A stretch of DNA of 64,000 nucleotides from Ruegeria marina. GTDB lineage: Bacteria; Pseudomonadota; Alphaproteobacteria; Rhodobacterales; Rhodobacteraceae. Below are positions 51,849 to 60,717 of this stretch, in pieces (position 1 is the stretch's first letter; every line of letters starts with the position of its first letter). Below the pieces are notes generated by a model, which was not told the DNA's origin, searched no databases, and was given only the letters and a program-made list of their open reading frames with translations. Location: the NCBI RefSeq assembly GCF_900101475.1, contig NZ_FMZV01000005.1, positions 62,001 to 126,000 of the forward strand. Reading direction: 5' to 3'. The translations under genes were made by a program, and so were the position numbers.

Positions 51849-52911
51849 GCTCACGCTGACTGCATCGCTCGCGGCGCTGATGCTCGCCGCGCCCGTATCG
51901 GCGGGCAATTATGGCCTTGGTCGGCCGGCGCTGCCCGAGGAAATCGCTGCATGGGACCTGGACGTCAGCCCTGATGGCACCGGTCTGCCCGCAGGATCGG
52001 GCTCGGTCGAGGATGGCGAGGCGATCTTTGCCGACTATTGCGCCATCTGTCACGGCGACTTTGCCGAAGGCGTCGACAACTGGCCCAAGCTGGCCGGTGG
52101 CGAGGGCACGCTCGATCGCGAAGATCCTCTGAAGACCGTCGGATCCTACTGGCCCTACCTGACGACCACCTGGGACTATGTGAACAGGTCGATGCCTTTC
52201 GGCAACGCGCAGACCCTGACGCCGAACGAAGTTTACGCGATCGTGGCTTACATCCTCTATTCGAACGACCTGGTCGATGACGACTTCGTACTGTCGAACG
52301 AGAACCTTCTGGATGTCGAACTGCCCAATGCCGAAGGTTTCATCCTGGATGACCGCGAAACAGCCGAGGCGCATTTCTGGACGAACGAGCCCTGCATGAG
52401 CGATTGCAAGGACAGTGTCGAGATCACGATGCGGGCCATGGTTCTGGACGTGACGCCGGAAGAAACGCGCGCCAAGAAGGTGCAGGAACTGATCCGCCGG
52501 ACCAAGCCCGAACCTTCGCGCGAGGAGGTCAAGGCGCCGGCGGAAGCAGCTGAACAGCCAGCGGCCGAGACCGCATCGGCCAGCGCGGTCGATCCGGAAC
52601 TCGTGGCGGCGGGAGAGTCTGTGTTCAAGAAGTGCAAGGCCTGCCACCAGGTCGGCGCCGATGCAAAAAACAAGACAGGTCCGCTTCTGAATGGTATCGT
52701 GGGGGCACCTGCTGGACATGTGGATGGCTTCAAGTACTCCAAGGCGATGCAAGAGGCCGCAGAAGGCGGGTTGGTATGGTCGGATGCGGAACTGGCGGCC
52801 TTCCTGACAAAGCCCAAGGACTACATGAAGGGTACGAAAATGTCCTTTGCCGGTCTCAAGAAAGACGAAGAGATAGAAGCGGTCATCGCTTATCTTAAAA
52901 GCTTCGAGTAG
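51832..52911 (+). CDS. soxD: SoxD, diheme cytochrome c of sulfane dehydrogenase
   Basis: Electron-accepting subunit of SoxCD, 359 residues. Two cytochrome domains: CAICH (Cys70 to His74) and CKACH (Cys268 to His272), joined by an Ala/Glu-rich linker (near 225-255). A signal peptide ends near residue 25 (VSAGN). The start overlaps soxC by 17 bp, consistent with translational coupling. The second domain resembles cytochrome c2, with axial Met in KGTKMSFAG. Confidence 0.95.
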   Translation: MSKFPKLTLTASLAALMLAAPVSAGNYGLGRPALPEEIAAWDLDVSPDGTGLPAGSGSVEDGEAIFADYCAICHGDFAEGVDNWPKLAGGEGTLDREDPLKTVGSYWPYLTTTWDYVNRSMPFGNAQTLTPNEVYAIVAYILYSNDLVDDDFVLSNENLLDVELPNAEGFILDDRETAEAHFWTNEPCMSDCKDSVEITMRAMVLDVTPEETRAKKVQELIRRTKPEPSREEVKAPAEAAEQPAAETASASAVDPELVAAGESVFKKCKACHQVGADAKNKTGPLLNGIVGAPAGHVDGFKYSKAMQEAAEGGLVWSDAELAAFLTKPKDYMKGTKMSFAGLKKDEEIEAVIAYLKSFE

Positions 52912-52914
52912 ACC

Positions 52915-53625
52915 GTGAGGTTTCTGGGAGGAACGATACTGACCTGGGCCGCGCTGGCTGGCGCGGCCTGGGCCGATGAAACTGCCCTCCGGATCGGCGA
53001 TCCCGAACGCGGCGCCGAGGTTTTCCAGGTCTGCGCTGAATGTCATCAGGTCGGCAAAGGTGCCGAGCATGGAACCGGCCCGCACCTGAACGGCATTTTC
53101 GACCGAAAGGTCGCCCAGTTCGAGGATTTTGAATATTCCGCGGGGATAATCCGGGCGCGCAGGGCTGGCATGGTCTGGGATCTCGAGCATCTCGACGCCT
53201 ATCTCACGAACCCCAAGACGCTCGTTTCCGGCACCAACATGGAATTCGCCGGGCTGAGCGATCCGAAGGATCGTGGCGACGTTCTGGCCTATCTGCGCCA
53301 GTTCTCGGCCAATCCGCAGAACATTCCAGAAGCCGCGCCAACCGCCTTGAAACAGGAGGTCGAACTGTCCCCCGAGGTTCTCGCGATGGTGGGAGATCCC
53401 GAATATGGGGAGTACCTGGCGACCGAGTGCACCACATGCCACCAGCTTGACGGCGACTACGATGGCATACCGGTCATCACGGGCTGGCTGGCCGAGGATT
53501 TCGTGCTGGCCATGCATGCCTACAAGCAGAAAATCAGGCCGCACCCGGTCATGCAGATGATGGCGGGGCGGCTGTCGGACGAGGAGATCGCGGCACTGGC
53601 CGCATATTTCGGAGCGCTGGAGTAA
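52915..53625 (+). CDS. soxE: SoxE, diheme cytochrome c
   Basis: A 236-residue diheme cytochrome from a GTG start, 4 bp after soxD. Heme sites are CAECH (Cys40 to His44) and CTTCH (Cys172 to His176). A signal peptide ends near residue 20 (AAWADE). In Paracoccus, SoxE pairs with flavoprotein SoxF, equivalent to flavocytochrome c sulfide dehydrogenase. soxF starts 37 bp later. Confidence 0.93.
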   Translation: MRFLGGTILTWAALAGAAWADETALRIGDPERGAEVFQVCAECHQVGKGAEHGTGPHLNGIFDRKVAQFEDFEYSAGIIRARRAGMVWDLEHLDAYLTNPKTLVSGTNMEFAGLSDPKDRGDVLAYLRQFSANPQNIPEAAPTALKQEVELSPEVLAMVGDPEYGEYLATECTTCHQLDGDYDGIPVITGWLAEDFVLAMHAYKQKIRPHPVMQMMAGRLSDEEIAALAAYFGALE

Positions 53626-53661
53626 CCCTCCGGCGCTCTGGCGTTTCGGGAGGAGGAAACC

Positions 53662-54924
53662 ATGAGACTGAACAGACGCGGCTTTATCGGGGCGGGTATC
53701 GCCACCGCGGCGGCATTGCAGGCCCCGGTTGTGCTTGGGGCGGGGAAACCCCGTGTCGTCGTCATCGGCGGCGGGGCCGGGGGCGCGACCGCTGCCCGCT
53801 ACATCGCCAAGGACTCGGATGGTGCAATTGATGTGACGCTGGTTGAACCCACCCGCAGCTACTACACCTGCTTTTTCTCGAACCTCTATATCGGCGGTTT
53901 CCGCGAGCTTTCAAGCATCGCCCATTCCTATGGCAAGCTTGCCAGCGAATACGGGGTCAATGTCGTTCACGACTGGGCCATCGGCATCGACCGCGATGCG
54001 CGGACGGTCTCTTTGGCCGGCGGCGCGGTGCTCCCCTATGATCGGCTGATCCTGAGCCCGGGGATCGATTTCGTCGATGGCGCGGTGCCGGGCTGGGACG
54101 TTTCCCAGCAGAACAAGATGCCCCATGCCTACAAGGCCGGCAGCCAGACCGAACTGCTCAAGGCGCAGATCGAGTCGATGCCGGAAGGCGGAGTTTTCGC
54201 CATGGTTGCGCCGCCCAACCCGTTTCGCTGCCCGCCGGGACCCTACGAGCGGGTCAGCATGGTTGCGCATCTGCTCAAGCAGATCAATCCGACCGCCAAG
54301 ATCCTGATCGCCGACCCGAAGGAGAAGTTTTCCAAGCAGGCGCTGTTCGAAGAAGGTTGGCAGAAGCATTACAGCGGCATGATCGATCGTCTCGGCCCGG
54401 ATTTCGGCGGCGGCAACGTGACGGTGAATCCCGACGCGATGACGATCAACATCGACGGGGCCGAGGAAAAGGTCGACGTCTGCAACGTCATCCCCGCCCA
54501 GAAGGCCGGCCGGATCTGCGAGATTGCCGGAATCACCGAGGGCAACTGGGCCCCGGTCGACGGCCACTCGATGCAGTCGCGACTCGACGAGAACATTTAC
54601 GTTCTGGGTGATGCGACGGATCAGGGCGATATGCCGAAGTCGGGCTTTTCCGCCAACAGCCAGGCCAAGGTCGCGGCAATGGCGGTGCGCGGGGCTCTGA
54701 CCGGATCGAAGGTGTTCCCGGCCAAGTACTCCAACACCTGCTGGTCGCTGATCGGGACCGATGATGGGGTGAAGGTGGGCGCGGCCTACGAGGCGACCGA
54801 CGAGAAGATTGCCAGCGTGTCGAGCTTCGTGAGCCAGACCGGTGAGGACGCGGCCCTTCGCATGCAGACATACGAGGAAAGCATCGGCTGGTATGCCGGT
54901 ATCACCTCGGACATGTTCGGCTGA
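53662..54924 (+). CDS. soxF: SoxF, FAD-containing sulfide dehydrogenase-like subunit
   Basis: A 420-residue flavoprotein of the FCSD (FccB) family, exported by Tat (NRRGFIGAG near residue 3). The FAD motif VVVIGGGAGGATAARYI starts near residue 31; conserved C residues occur in TCFFSNLY near 70 and in NTCWSLIG near 355. It works with SoxE in sulfide oxidation. Last gene of soxBCDEF; a hairpin follows. Confidence 0.94.
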   Translation: MRLNRRGFIGAGIATAAALQAPVVLGAGKPRVVVIGGGAGGATAARYIAKDSDGAIDVTLVEPTRSYYTCFFSNLYIGGFRELSSIAHSYGKLASEYGVNVVHDWAIGIDRDARTVSLAGGAVLPYDRLILSPGIDFVDGAVPGWDVSQQNKMPHAYKAGSQTELLKAQIESMPEGGVFAMVAPPNPFRCPPGPYERVSMVAHLLKQINPTAKILIADPKEKFSKQALFEEGWQKHYSGMIDRLGPDFGGGNVTVNPDAMTINIDGAEEKVDVCNVIPAQKAGRICEIAGITEGNWAPVDGHSMQSRLDENIYVLGDATDQGDMPKSGFSANSQAKVAAMAVRGALTGSKVFPAKYSNTCWSLIGTDDGVKVGAAYEATDEKIASVSSFVSQTGEDAALRMQTYEESIGWYAGITSDMFG

Positions 54925-54931
54925 TCAGACG

Positions 54932-54964
54932 GCAGGGTGTGGTCCGCTCAGGACCACGCCCTGC
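54932..54964. terminator. Convergent terminator of soxF and glxA
   Basis: GCAGGGTGTGGTCC (54932-54945) pairs with GGACCACGCCCTGC (54951-54964) with one G-T pair, loop GCTCA. The stop codon of the minus-strand GlxA gene lies in the loop. Confidence 0.8.
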
Positions 54965-55952
54965 GGAAGGAATGGGGCGACGTGCCATAGCGCGCCTTGA
55001 ACTGGCGCGACAGGTGACTGGTATTGGCAAATCCGGTGGCGGCGGCGATCTCCGCCACCGTCATGTTCGTCTCGTTCAGATAGATGAAGGCGCGGGATAT
55101 CCTGAGGTCCATGTAGAATGCCATCGGACCCTGTCCGAGGTATCGCTTGAACAACCGTTCCAACTGTCTGCGCGAGATGTTCAGCCGGCTGCATAAATCG
55201 TCATTCGTGAACGGGTCTTCCAGTTCCGATTCCATCAGCTCGATGGCTTTGAGAAGCGATTTGTTGCGGCTTCCGATGGCCACCGAATGGGCCGAGCGTT
55301 GCGGCGACTTGCCGCCCGAACGCATATGGATGCACATGTCGGCCACCATGATCGCCAGATTGGGGCCGTGCTGCTTTTCGATCAGCGCCAGCATCATGTC
55401 GATGGCGGTGTTTCCCCCGCCACAGGTGGTGATGCGTCCGTCCACTTCGTAGATATTGGCGCTGGGTGTCAGTGCCGGAAACGCCTCCACGAATCCGGGC
55501 TGGTTTTCCCAGTGCAGGGTGAACCTGCGCCCGTCCAGCAGGCCGGCACGGGCAAGCGCAAAGGCACCGGTGCAAATCCCGCCCAGAGAGCGGCCGTGCC
55601 GATGTTCGCGCCGGAGCCAGGCCAAAACAGCCGGCGAACAGGTCTTTTCCGGCTCCACCCCGGCGCAGACGAAGCCGAATGCGTCCTGCGGCAGCGGCGC
55701 CAACGCCTGGTCCGGCGTGATCCGCAGCCCGTTCGAACAGGTGACCGGAGTTCCGTCTTCGGTCATCATGTGCCAGGTGTAGAGCGTTTGCTTGGTCAGC
55801 TGATTGGCGATCCGCAGCGGTTCGATCGCGGCCGCGACGGCAAGCATCGTTGCCTTTGGCAACAACAGAAAACGAAAATCCTGCGGCGGCCCGTCATAGG
55901 CCAGGGACAGGGTGGCGGATGCGCCTTTTTGTACGAACGGCTCTCGGGTCAT
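54948..55952 (-). CDS. GlxA family AraC-type transcriptional regulator
   Basis: A two-domain regulator: an N-terminal DJ-1/PfpI (class I amidotransferase-like) domain (to about residue 200, with GGGNTAIDMMLALIEKQHG at its end) and a C-terminal AraC HTH (LNISRRQLERLFKRYLGQGPM, then TGFANTSHLSRQFKARYG). Such proteins regulate carnitine, betaine or amino-acid use. Start is uncertain: 55952 (334 residues) is used, with longer frames to 56138. Placed next to sox but converging on soxF, so not obviously linked. Confidence 0.82.
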   Translation of the reverse strand: MTREPFVQKGASATLSLAYDGPPQDFRFLLLPKATMLAVAAAIEPLRIANQLTKQTLYTWHMMTEDGTPVTCSNGLRITPDQALAPLPQDAFGFVCAGVEPEKTCSPAVLAWLRREHRHGRSLGGICTGAFALARAGLLDGRRFTLHWENQPGFVEAFPALTPSANIYEVDGRITTCGGGNTAIDMMLALIEKQHGPNLAIMVADMCIHMRSGGKSPQRSAHSVAIGSRNKSLLKAIELMESELEDPFTNDDLCSRLNISRRQLERLFKRYLGQGPMAFYMDLRISRAFIYLNETNMTVAEIAAATGFANTSHLSRQFKARYGTSPHSFRRAWS

Positions 55953-56203
55953 GATGCGGGGGGTAAATGGAAGCGTCGGATTTTTCCACAGCCTCTCGGG
56001 TTCACAGGCTTCTACAGTGCTGTGCAAAAGCGCGCGGGTCAACATGCGCCACAATTCATCCCGTTTACGCCAACCCCGACAGGCTGGTGAACCCAAGTTA
56101 TTCGCCTTGCGGCTCTTGCGGCCCCCCCAGAGCGACACTAAGACTCGGGTAACCTCGTCGGGCTATTGTCCCGATCCATCGCAAGAAAGCAGGCAGGTCC
56201 CGA

Positions 56204-56833
56204 ATGTTCGATCCAGTCCATACCTTCACCAACACGCTTGTTCCCATGGTCGTGGAACAGACCAGCCGGGGCGAGCGGGCCTATGACATCTTCTCGCGCC
56301 TGCTCAAGGAGCGGATCATCTTCATCAACGGTCCGATTCACGACGGGATGAGCCATCTGGTGGTCGCGCAGCTGCTGCACCTGGAGGCCGAGAATCCGAA
56401 CAAGGAGATCTCGATCTACATCAACAGCCCCGGCGGCGTTGTCACCAGCGGGCTGTCGATCTATGATACGATGCAGTATATCCGCCCCAAATGCTCGACC
56501 CTGGTGATCGGCCAGGCGGCCTCGATGGGATCGGTCCTGCTGGCTGGCGGGGAAAAGGGCCTGCGCTTCTCGCTTCCCAACAGCCGGATCATGGTGCACC
56601 AGCCCTCGGGCGGGTATCAGGGTCAGGCCAGCGACATCATGATCCATGCGGCCGAGACGCAAAAGCTCAAGGACCGGCTTTATGATATCTACGTCAAGCA
56701 TACCGGGCAGAGCAAAAAGACCATTGAGCGGGCGCTGGATCGCGACAACTTCATGTCGCCCGAAGAGGCCAAGGAATGGGGGCATATTGACGAAATCGTC
56801 GAAAGCCGCGGCAAGATGGGCGACGAGGCGTAA
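56204..56833 (+). CDS. clpP: ATP-dependent Clp protease proteolytic subunit
   Basis: Serine peptidase of ClpXP, 209 residues. Catalytic Ser107 in [11 protein letters not shown], His132 in MVHQPSGG, and Asp near 181 ([11 protein letters not shown]). N-terminal [20 protein letters not shown] is typical. A terminator follows, then clpX at 56971, which may also be reached by read-through. ATG is preceded by GCAGGTCCCGA with a modest GGCAGG site. Confidence 0.98.
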   Translation: MFDPVHTFTNTLVPMVVEQTSRGERAYDIFSRLLKERIIFINGPIHDGMSHLVVAQLLHLEAENPNKEISIYINSPGGVVTSGLSIYDTMQYIRPKCSTLVIGQAASMGSVLLAGGEKGLRFSLPNSRIMVHQPSGGYQGQASDIMIHAAETQKLKDRLYDIYVKHTGQSKKTIERALDRDNFMSPEEAKEWGHIDEIVESRGKMGDEA

Positions 56834-56842
56834 GAGGCCGAT

Positions 56843-56873
56843 ACCGGCCTGCTGATCGGTGGCCGGTCTTTTT
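56843..56873 (+). terminator. Terminator after clpP
   Basis: ACCGGCC (56843-56849) pairs with GGCCGGT (56861-56867), then CTTTTT. Confidence 0.8.
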
Positions 56874-56970
56874 GACATTGTGGCTGCAAACGTGCTGGCC
56901 TAATCTCTACGAACAGACGGCATTCCGGTTTCCGGATCGGGACGCCGGGAAGAAGCCGGAAAGGGTGAAC

Positions 56971-58239
56971 ATGGCGACGAACTCAGGCGGTGACAGCAAG
57001 AATACGCTCTATTGCAGCTTTTGCGGCAAGAGCCAGCATGAGGTTCGCAAGCTGATCGCGGGACCGACCGTGTTCATCTGTGATGAATGCGTTGAACTCT
57101 GCATGGACATCATCCGTGAAGAGACCAAGAGCAGCGGGCTGAAGTCCTCGGACGGAGTGCCGACGCCGCGCGATATCTGCGATGTGCTCGACGATTACGT
57201 GATCGGCCAGGCCACCGCAAAACGCGTGCTCTCGGTCGCGGTTCATAACCATTACAAGCGTTTGAACCATTCGCAAAAGGCCGGCAACGATATCGAGCTT
57301 TCGAAATCCAACATCCTGCTGATCGGACCCACGGGGTGCGGCAAGACGCTGCTGGCGCAGACACTGGCGCGCATCCTGGATGTGCCCTTCACCATGGCGG
57401 ATGCGACGACCCTGACCGAGGCGGGCTATGTCGGTGAGGATGTGGAGAATATCATTCTCAAACTCTTGCAGGCCAGCGAATACAATGTCGAACGCGCTCA
57501 GCGTGGCATCGTCTATATCGACGAGGTCGACAAGATCACCCGCAAGTCCGAGAATCCCTCGATCACCCGCGACGTGTCGGGCGAGGGTGTGCAGCAGGCC
57601 CTGCTGAAACTGATGGAAGGCACCGTGGCCAGTGTGCCGCCCCAGGGTGGCCGCAAGCATCCGCAACAGGAATTCCTGCAAGTCGACACCACCAACATCC
57701 TGTTCATCTGCGGTGGCGCGTTTGCGGGGCTCGACAAGATCATCGCGCAGCGCGGCAAGGGCAGCGCAATGGGTTTTGGCGCCGATGTGCGGTCCAATGA
57801 TGACCGTGGCGTTGGTGAGTTGTTCAAGGAACTGGAGCCCGAGGACCTGCTGAAATTCGGGCTGATCCCTGAATTCGTCGGCCGCCTGCCGGTTCTGGCA
57901 ACGCTTGAGGATCTGGATGAGGATGCCTTGGTCACAATCCTGACCAAGCCCAAGAACGCGCTTGTGAAACAATATCAGCGCCTGTTCGAGCTCGAAAATA
58001 CCGAACTGGACTTTACCGACGACGCGCTCAAGGCCATCGCCAAGCGGGCCATCGCGCGCAAGACCGGCGCGCGGGGGCTGCGCTCGATCATGGAGGACAT
58101 CCTTCTCGACACGATGTTCGAACTGCCCAGCATGGCGAACGTGACCAAGGTGGTCGTGAATGAAGAAGCCGTGACCACCGAGGCGCAACCGCTGCTGATC
58201 TACACGGAAAGCGAAAAGGGATCGGCGACCGCGGGCTGA
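56971..58239 (+). CDS. clpX: ATP-dependent Clp protease ATPase subunit
   Basis: AAA+ unfoldase of ClpXP, 422 residues. The zinc-binding domain has Cys15, Cys18, Cys37 and Cys40 ([14 protein letters not shown]); Walker A GPTGCGKT near 118; Walker B YIDEVDKI near 182. Start 56971 ([11 protein letters not shown]) has AAAGGGTGAAC upstream and is preferred over an in-frame upstream start. clpP is its partner 137 bp upstream. Confidence 0.98.
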   Translation: MATNSGGDSKNTLYCSFCGKSQHEVRKLIAGPTVFICDECVELCMDIIREETKSSGLKSSDGVPTPRDICDVLDDYVIGQATAKRVLSVAVHNHYKRLNHSQKAGNDIELSKSNILLIGPTGCGKTLLAQTLARILDVPFTMADATTLTEAGYVGEDVENIILKLLQASEYNVERAQRGIVYIDEVDKITRKSENPSITRDVSGEGVQQALLKLMEGTVASVPPQGGRKHPQQEFLQVDTTNILFICGGAFAGLDKIIAQRGKGSAMGFGADVRSNDDRGVGELFKELEPEDLLKFGLIPEFVGRLPVLATLEDLDEDALVTILTKPKNALVKQYQRLFELENTELDFTDDALKAIAKRAIARKTGARGLRSIMEDILLDTMFELPSMANVTKVVVNEEAVTTEAQPLLIYTESEKGSATAG

Positions 58240-58255
58240 TGTCCGTTTGCACAGG

Positions 58256-58287
58256 AAACGGCGGCGCGGGTCTCCTGCGCCGTTTTT
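58256..58287 (+). terminator. Terminator after clpX
   Basis: AAACGGCG (58256-58263) pairs with CGCCGTTT (58278-58285), with TTTTT at the end. It is 17 bp past the stop. Confidence 0.85.
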
Positions 58288-58408
58288 CGTTGCGGCCCCA
58301 TTCACATGAATGATCCCGCAAAGGGCTGTTCCGGATGATCCATCCGGACTATTGCGGACAGGAAAGTTCACTTTGGCCAGCTGGCTGAAAAAGGGAAGGA
58401 ACAGCAAA

Positions 58409-58768
58409 TTGAAGATCACCAGAATTTCATCCGGCGGCGAGTTCGAAGCCAGGATCGGTTATTGCCGTGCAGTGGTTGCAGGTGGATTCGTGCATGTGGC
58501 GGGAACCGTGGGGCAGGGTGATGGTGTGGTCGAACAGGCGCGCTCTGCACTCGCCACGATTTCAGCCGCACTCGAGAAAGCCGGCGCTTCTCTGGCGGAC
58601 GTGGTGCGCGTCACCTATTATCTTCCGGACCGGCACGAGTTCGAACCGTGCTGGCCCGTTCTGAGCGCGGCGTTCGGCGCCAATCCGCCTGCCGCCACGA
58701 TGATCGAATGCGGTCTGATCGATCCCAAGTACCGTATCGAGATCGAGGTCACCGCGCTGGCGCCATAA
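58409..58768 (+). CDS. RidA family protein
   Basis: A 119-residue Rid-family protein from a TTG start at 58409, preceded by AAGGAACAGCAAA. The start is placed at KITRISSGGEFEA by homology-like layout. It has RAVVAGGFVHVAGTVG near 20-35 and DVVRVTYYLPDRHEF near 67, typical of RidA; the IECGLIDPKYRIEIE strand ends the fold, but the Arg of true RidA enamine deaminases is at a variable position. Function as a housekeeping deaminase is inferred. Confidence 0.8.
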   Translation: MKITRISSGGEFEARIGYCRAVVAGGFVHVAGTVGQGDGVVEQARSALATISAALEKAGASLADVVRVTYYLPDRHEFEPCWPVLSAAFGANPPAATMIECGLIDPKYRIEIEVTALAP

Positions 58769-58860
58769 TGACGGATGCGCGCGCCTGTCACGGGCAAGGG
58801 CTCTGGACCTTGGCGCGCGCATAGGCCATATCTGCACATGAGAAATTGCCGGAGGCACCG

Positions 58861-59244
58861 ATGGGAATCCTGAACACCCTGCTGCGCGCCGTGACCTGGT
58901 GGAACGGGTCGACGCTCAACACTCAGATCTACACTGCCCGCAAGGGCAAGAAGGTCGGTGAGGATTCGCAGGGCAACACGTTCTATCGCAATGCCGATGA
59001 CAGCCAGCGCTGGGTCATGTTCAACGGCGAGGCCGAGGCCAGCCGGATCGACCCGGAATGGCACGGATGGTTGCACCGCACCTGGGACGAGCCGCCGAGC
59101 GAACGCCCGCTCAAGCGCAAGGCATGGGAAAAACCGCATCAGGAGAACCTGACCGGAACGCCGCTTGCCTATGCACCGGCGGGTTCGCTGCGTCGGACCA
59201 AGCCGGTCGAACGGCGCGATTACGAGGCGTGGAGCCCGGAGTAA
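58861..59244 (+). CDS. NADH-ubiquinone oxidoreductase subunit NDUFA12 family
   Basis: A 127-residue accessory subunit of complex I (B17.2/NDUFA12 family), widespread in alphaproteobacteria and mitochondria. It begins [14 protein letters not shown] and has GNTFYRN near 39, [22 protein letters not shown] near 49-70, and [14 protein letters not shown] near 91. ATG 58861 follows GGAGGCACCG. The next gene, mlaD-like, starts 11 bp later, an operon. Confidence 0.93.
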   Translation: MGILNTLLRAVTWWNGSTLNTQIYTARKGKKVGEDSQGNTFYRNADDSQRWVMFNGEAEASRIDPEWHGWLHRTWDEPPSERPLKRKAWEKPHQENLTGTPLAYAPAGSLRRTKPVERRDYEAWSPE

Positions 59245-59255
59245 AAGAGGCGGAT

Positions 59256-59714
59256 ATGTCCAGCCACAACATGACTGAAGTTCTGGTCGGCGGAGCGGTT
59301 CTGGCCGCGGCGGTGGCCTTTGGCGTCTATGCGAGCCAGGCAACGGGTCTGTCGCGGGGGAGCGCAGGCTATGAGCTGACGGCGTCCTTTCGATCGCTGG
59401 AAGGGGTGACCATAGGCACCGATGTGCGCCTTGCCGGTGTCAAGATCGGAACGGTGACAGGGGTTGAACTGAACCCGGAAAGCTATCGGGCCGATACACG
59501 GTTTACGGTGGCTGAGGGTATTCAGATACCCGACGACAGTGCCGCGGTGATCTCGTCCGAAGGGCTTCTGGGGGGCAACTTCCTGGAAATCATGCCGGGC
59601 GGATCGCTCTTCTATTTCGAACCGGGCGATACGGTCGAGGATACGCAGGGCGCTGTGAGCCTGATTTCCCTTCTGGTTAAGTTCGTCGCCGGAGACGGGG
59701 GCGACGGGCAGTGA
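59256..59714 (+). CDS. mlaD: MlaD-family outer-membrane lipid transport protein
   Basis: A 152-residue MCE-domain protein anchored by one N-terminal helix (VLVGGAVLAAAVAFGVYA, residues 9-26). The MCE domain spans YELTASFRSLEGVTIGTDVRLAGVKIG, and LGGNFLEIMPGG near 110 is the family loop. It is the periplasmic hexamer of the phospholipid ABC system MlaFEDB. It starts 11 bp after the NDUFA12 gene and overlaps the DUF2155 gene start by 4 bp. Confidence 0.92.
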   Translation: MSSHNMTEVLVGGAVLAAAVAFGVYASQATGLSRGSAGYELTASFRSLEGVTIGTDVRLAGVKIGTVTGVELNPESYRADTRFTVAEGIQIPDDSAAVISSEGLLGGNFLEIMPGGSLFYFEPGDTVEDTQGAVSLISLLVKFVAGDGGDGQ

Positions 59715-60070
59715 TCCGGGTTTGTCTGCTGAGCCTGGGGGTGCTCGCCGGTGCCGCGTCTTCTCAGGAGGCGGTTTCCTCCGGGACTGGTGTGGTACTG
59801 CGAGGGCTGGACAAGGTCAGCGGCCAGACGCAGGACTTCAACGTGAAAACCGGCGATACCGCCGAGATCTACGGTCTCGATGTGGCGCTTGGAGATTGCC
59901 GTTACCCTTCCGAGAACCCGACGGGCGATGCATATGCATATCTTACCATATGGGAACGGAACCAACGGCAGGCTTTGTTCGACGGTTGGATGATCGCAAC
60001 ATCGCCGGCGCTGAGCGCGCTGGACCACTCCCGCTACGACGTCTGGGTCATCCGCTGCATGACGTCCTGA
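59711..60070 (+). CDS. DUF2155 domain-containing exported protein
   Basis: A 119-residue protein from a GTG start overlapping mlaD by 4 bp, with signal peptide to about residue 18. DUF2155 pattern: VLRGLDKVSGQTQDFNVKTG near 29 and GDCRYPSENPTGDAYAYLTIW near 61. Function unknown; in alphaproteobacteria it often neighbours NDUFA12 and aat. Its 3' end overlaps the converging aat by 37 bp. Confidence 0.88.
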   Translation: MIRVCLLSLGVLAGAASSQEAVSSGTGVVLRGLDKVSGQTQDFNVKTGDTAEIYGLDVALGDCRYPSENPTGDAYAYLTIWERNQRQALFDGWMIATSPALSALDHSRYDVWVIRCMTS

Positions 60071-60666
60071 GGCGACTGGTCTATTTCGGCCAGAAAATCG
60101 GCCCTTTTCGAAATGGCCTGTTCGAGTTGACGGCGATACTCGGCCCTGGAAATTTCCACAGCGCCGAGGGAAGCCAGATGCGACGTCAGGAACTGGGTGT
60201 CGAATAGGCGGAACCCGGTTTGCCGAAGACGATCGACCAGATAGGCAAGAGCGATCTTGGACATGTCCCTACGGCGGGAAAACATGCTCTCGCCGAAAAA
60301 GGCCGCCCCAAGGACCACGCCATAAACCCCTCCAACCAAGTCCCCTTCTTGCCAGACCTCGATGGAATGCGCGTTGCCGCGTCTGTGCAGGGCCAGGTAA
60401 CTGTCGCGGATTTCAGGGTTGATCCAGGTTTCAGCGCGATCGGCGCACCCGTTCAGGACACCGGCGAAATCGCGGTCGCATGTCACGGTGTAGTCATTGC
60501 GCAGCAATCGGCGTGCAAGGCTGCGGGAAATGTGGAACCCATCCAACGGAAACACGCCCCGGCGGGTCGGCTCGACCCAGAAGACTTCGGGGTCGTTGCG
60601 GTGTTCGGCCATTGGAAAGATGCCGATGGAATATCCGTGAAGCAGGAGTTCGGGCGAAAGCGTCAT
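60034..60666 (-). CDS. aat: Leucyl/phenylalanyl-tRNA-protein transferase
   Basis: Adds Leu or Phe to N termini of proteins beginning with Arg or Lys, marking them for ClpAP (N-degron). It is 210 residues with GYSIGIFPMAE near residue 10, FWVEPTRRGVFPLDGFHISRSLARRL near 29-55, IEVWQEGDLVGGVYGVVLGAAFFGESMFSRR near 98 and LFDTQFLTSHLASLGA near 153. It lies 51 bp downstream of accC on the same strand and converges on the DUF2155 gene. Confidence 0.95.
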   Translation of the reverse strand: MTLSPELLLHGYSIGIFPMAEHRNDPEVFWVEPTRRGVFPLDGFHISRSLARRLLRNDYTVTCDRDFAGVLNGCADRAETWINPEIRDSYLALHRRGNAHSIEVWQEGDLVGGVYGVVLGAAFFGESMFSRRRDMSKIALAYLVDRLRQTGFRLFDTQFLTSHLASLGAVEISRAEYRRQLEQAISKRADFLAEIDQSPQDVMQRMTQTS

Positions 60667-60717
60667 GCCGTTCCACCCCCGTGGAAACAGGCCGGGTGCG
60701 AAACCCGGCCTGATTGG

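Noticed and set aside
54948-56138. 396-residue start for the GlxA regulator
   Set aside because: The extra 62 residues have no conserved look and no ribosome-binding site; a start at 55952 is favoured, though uncertain.
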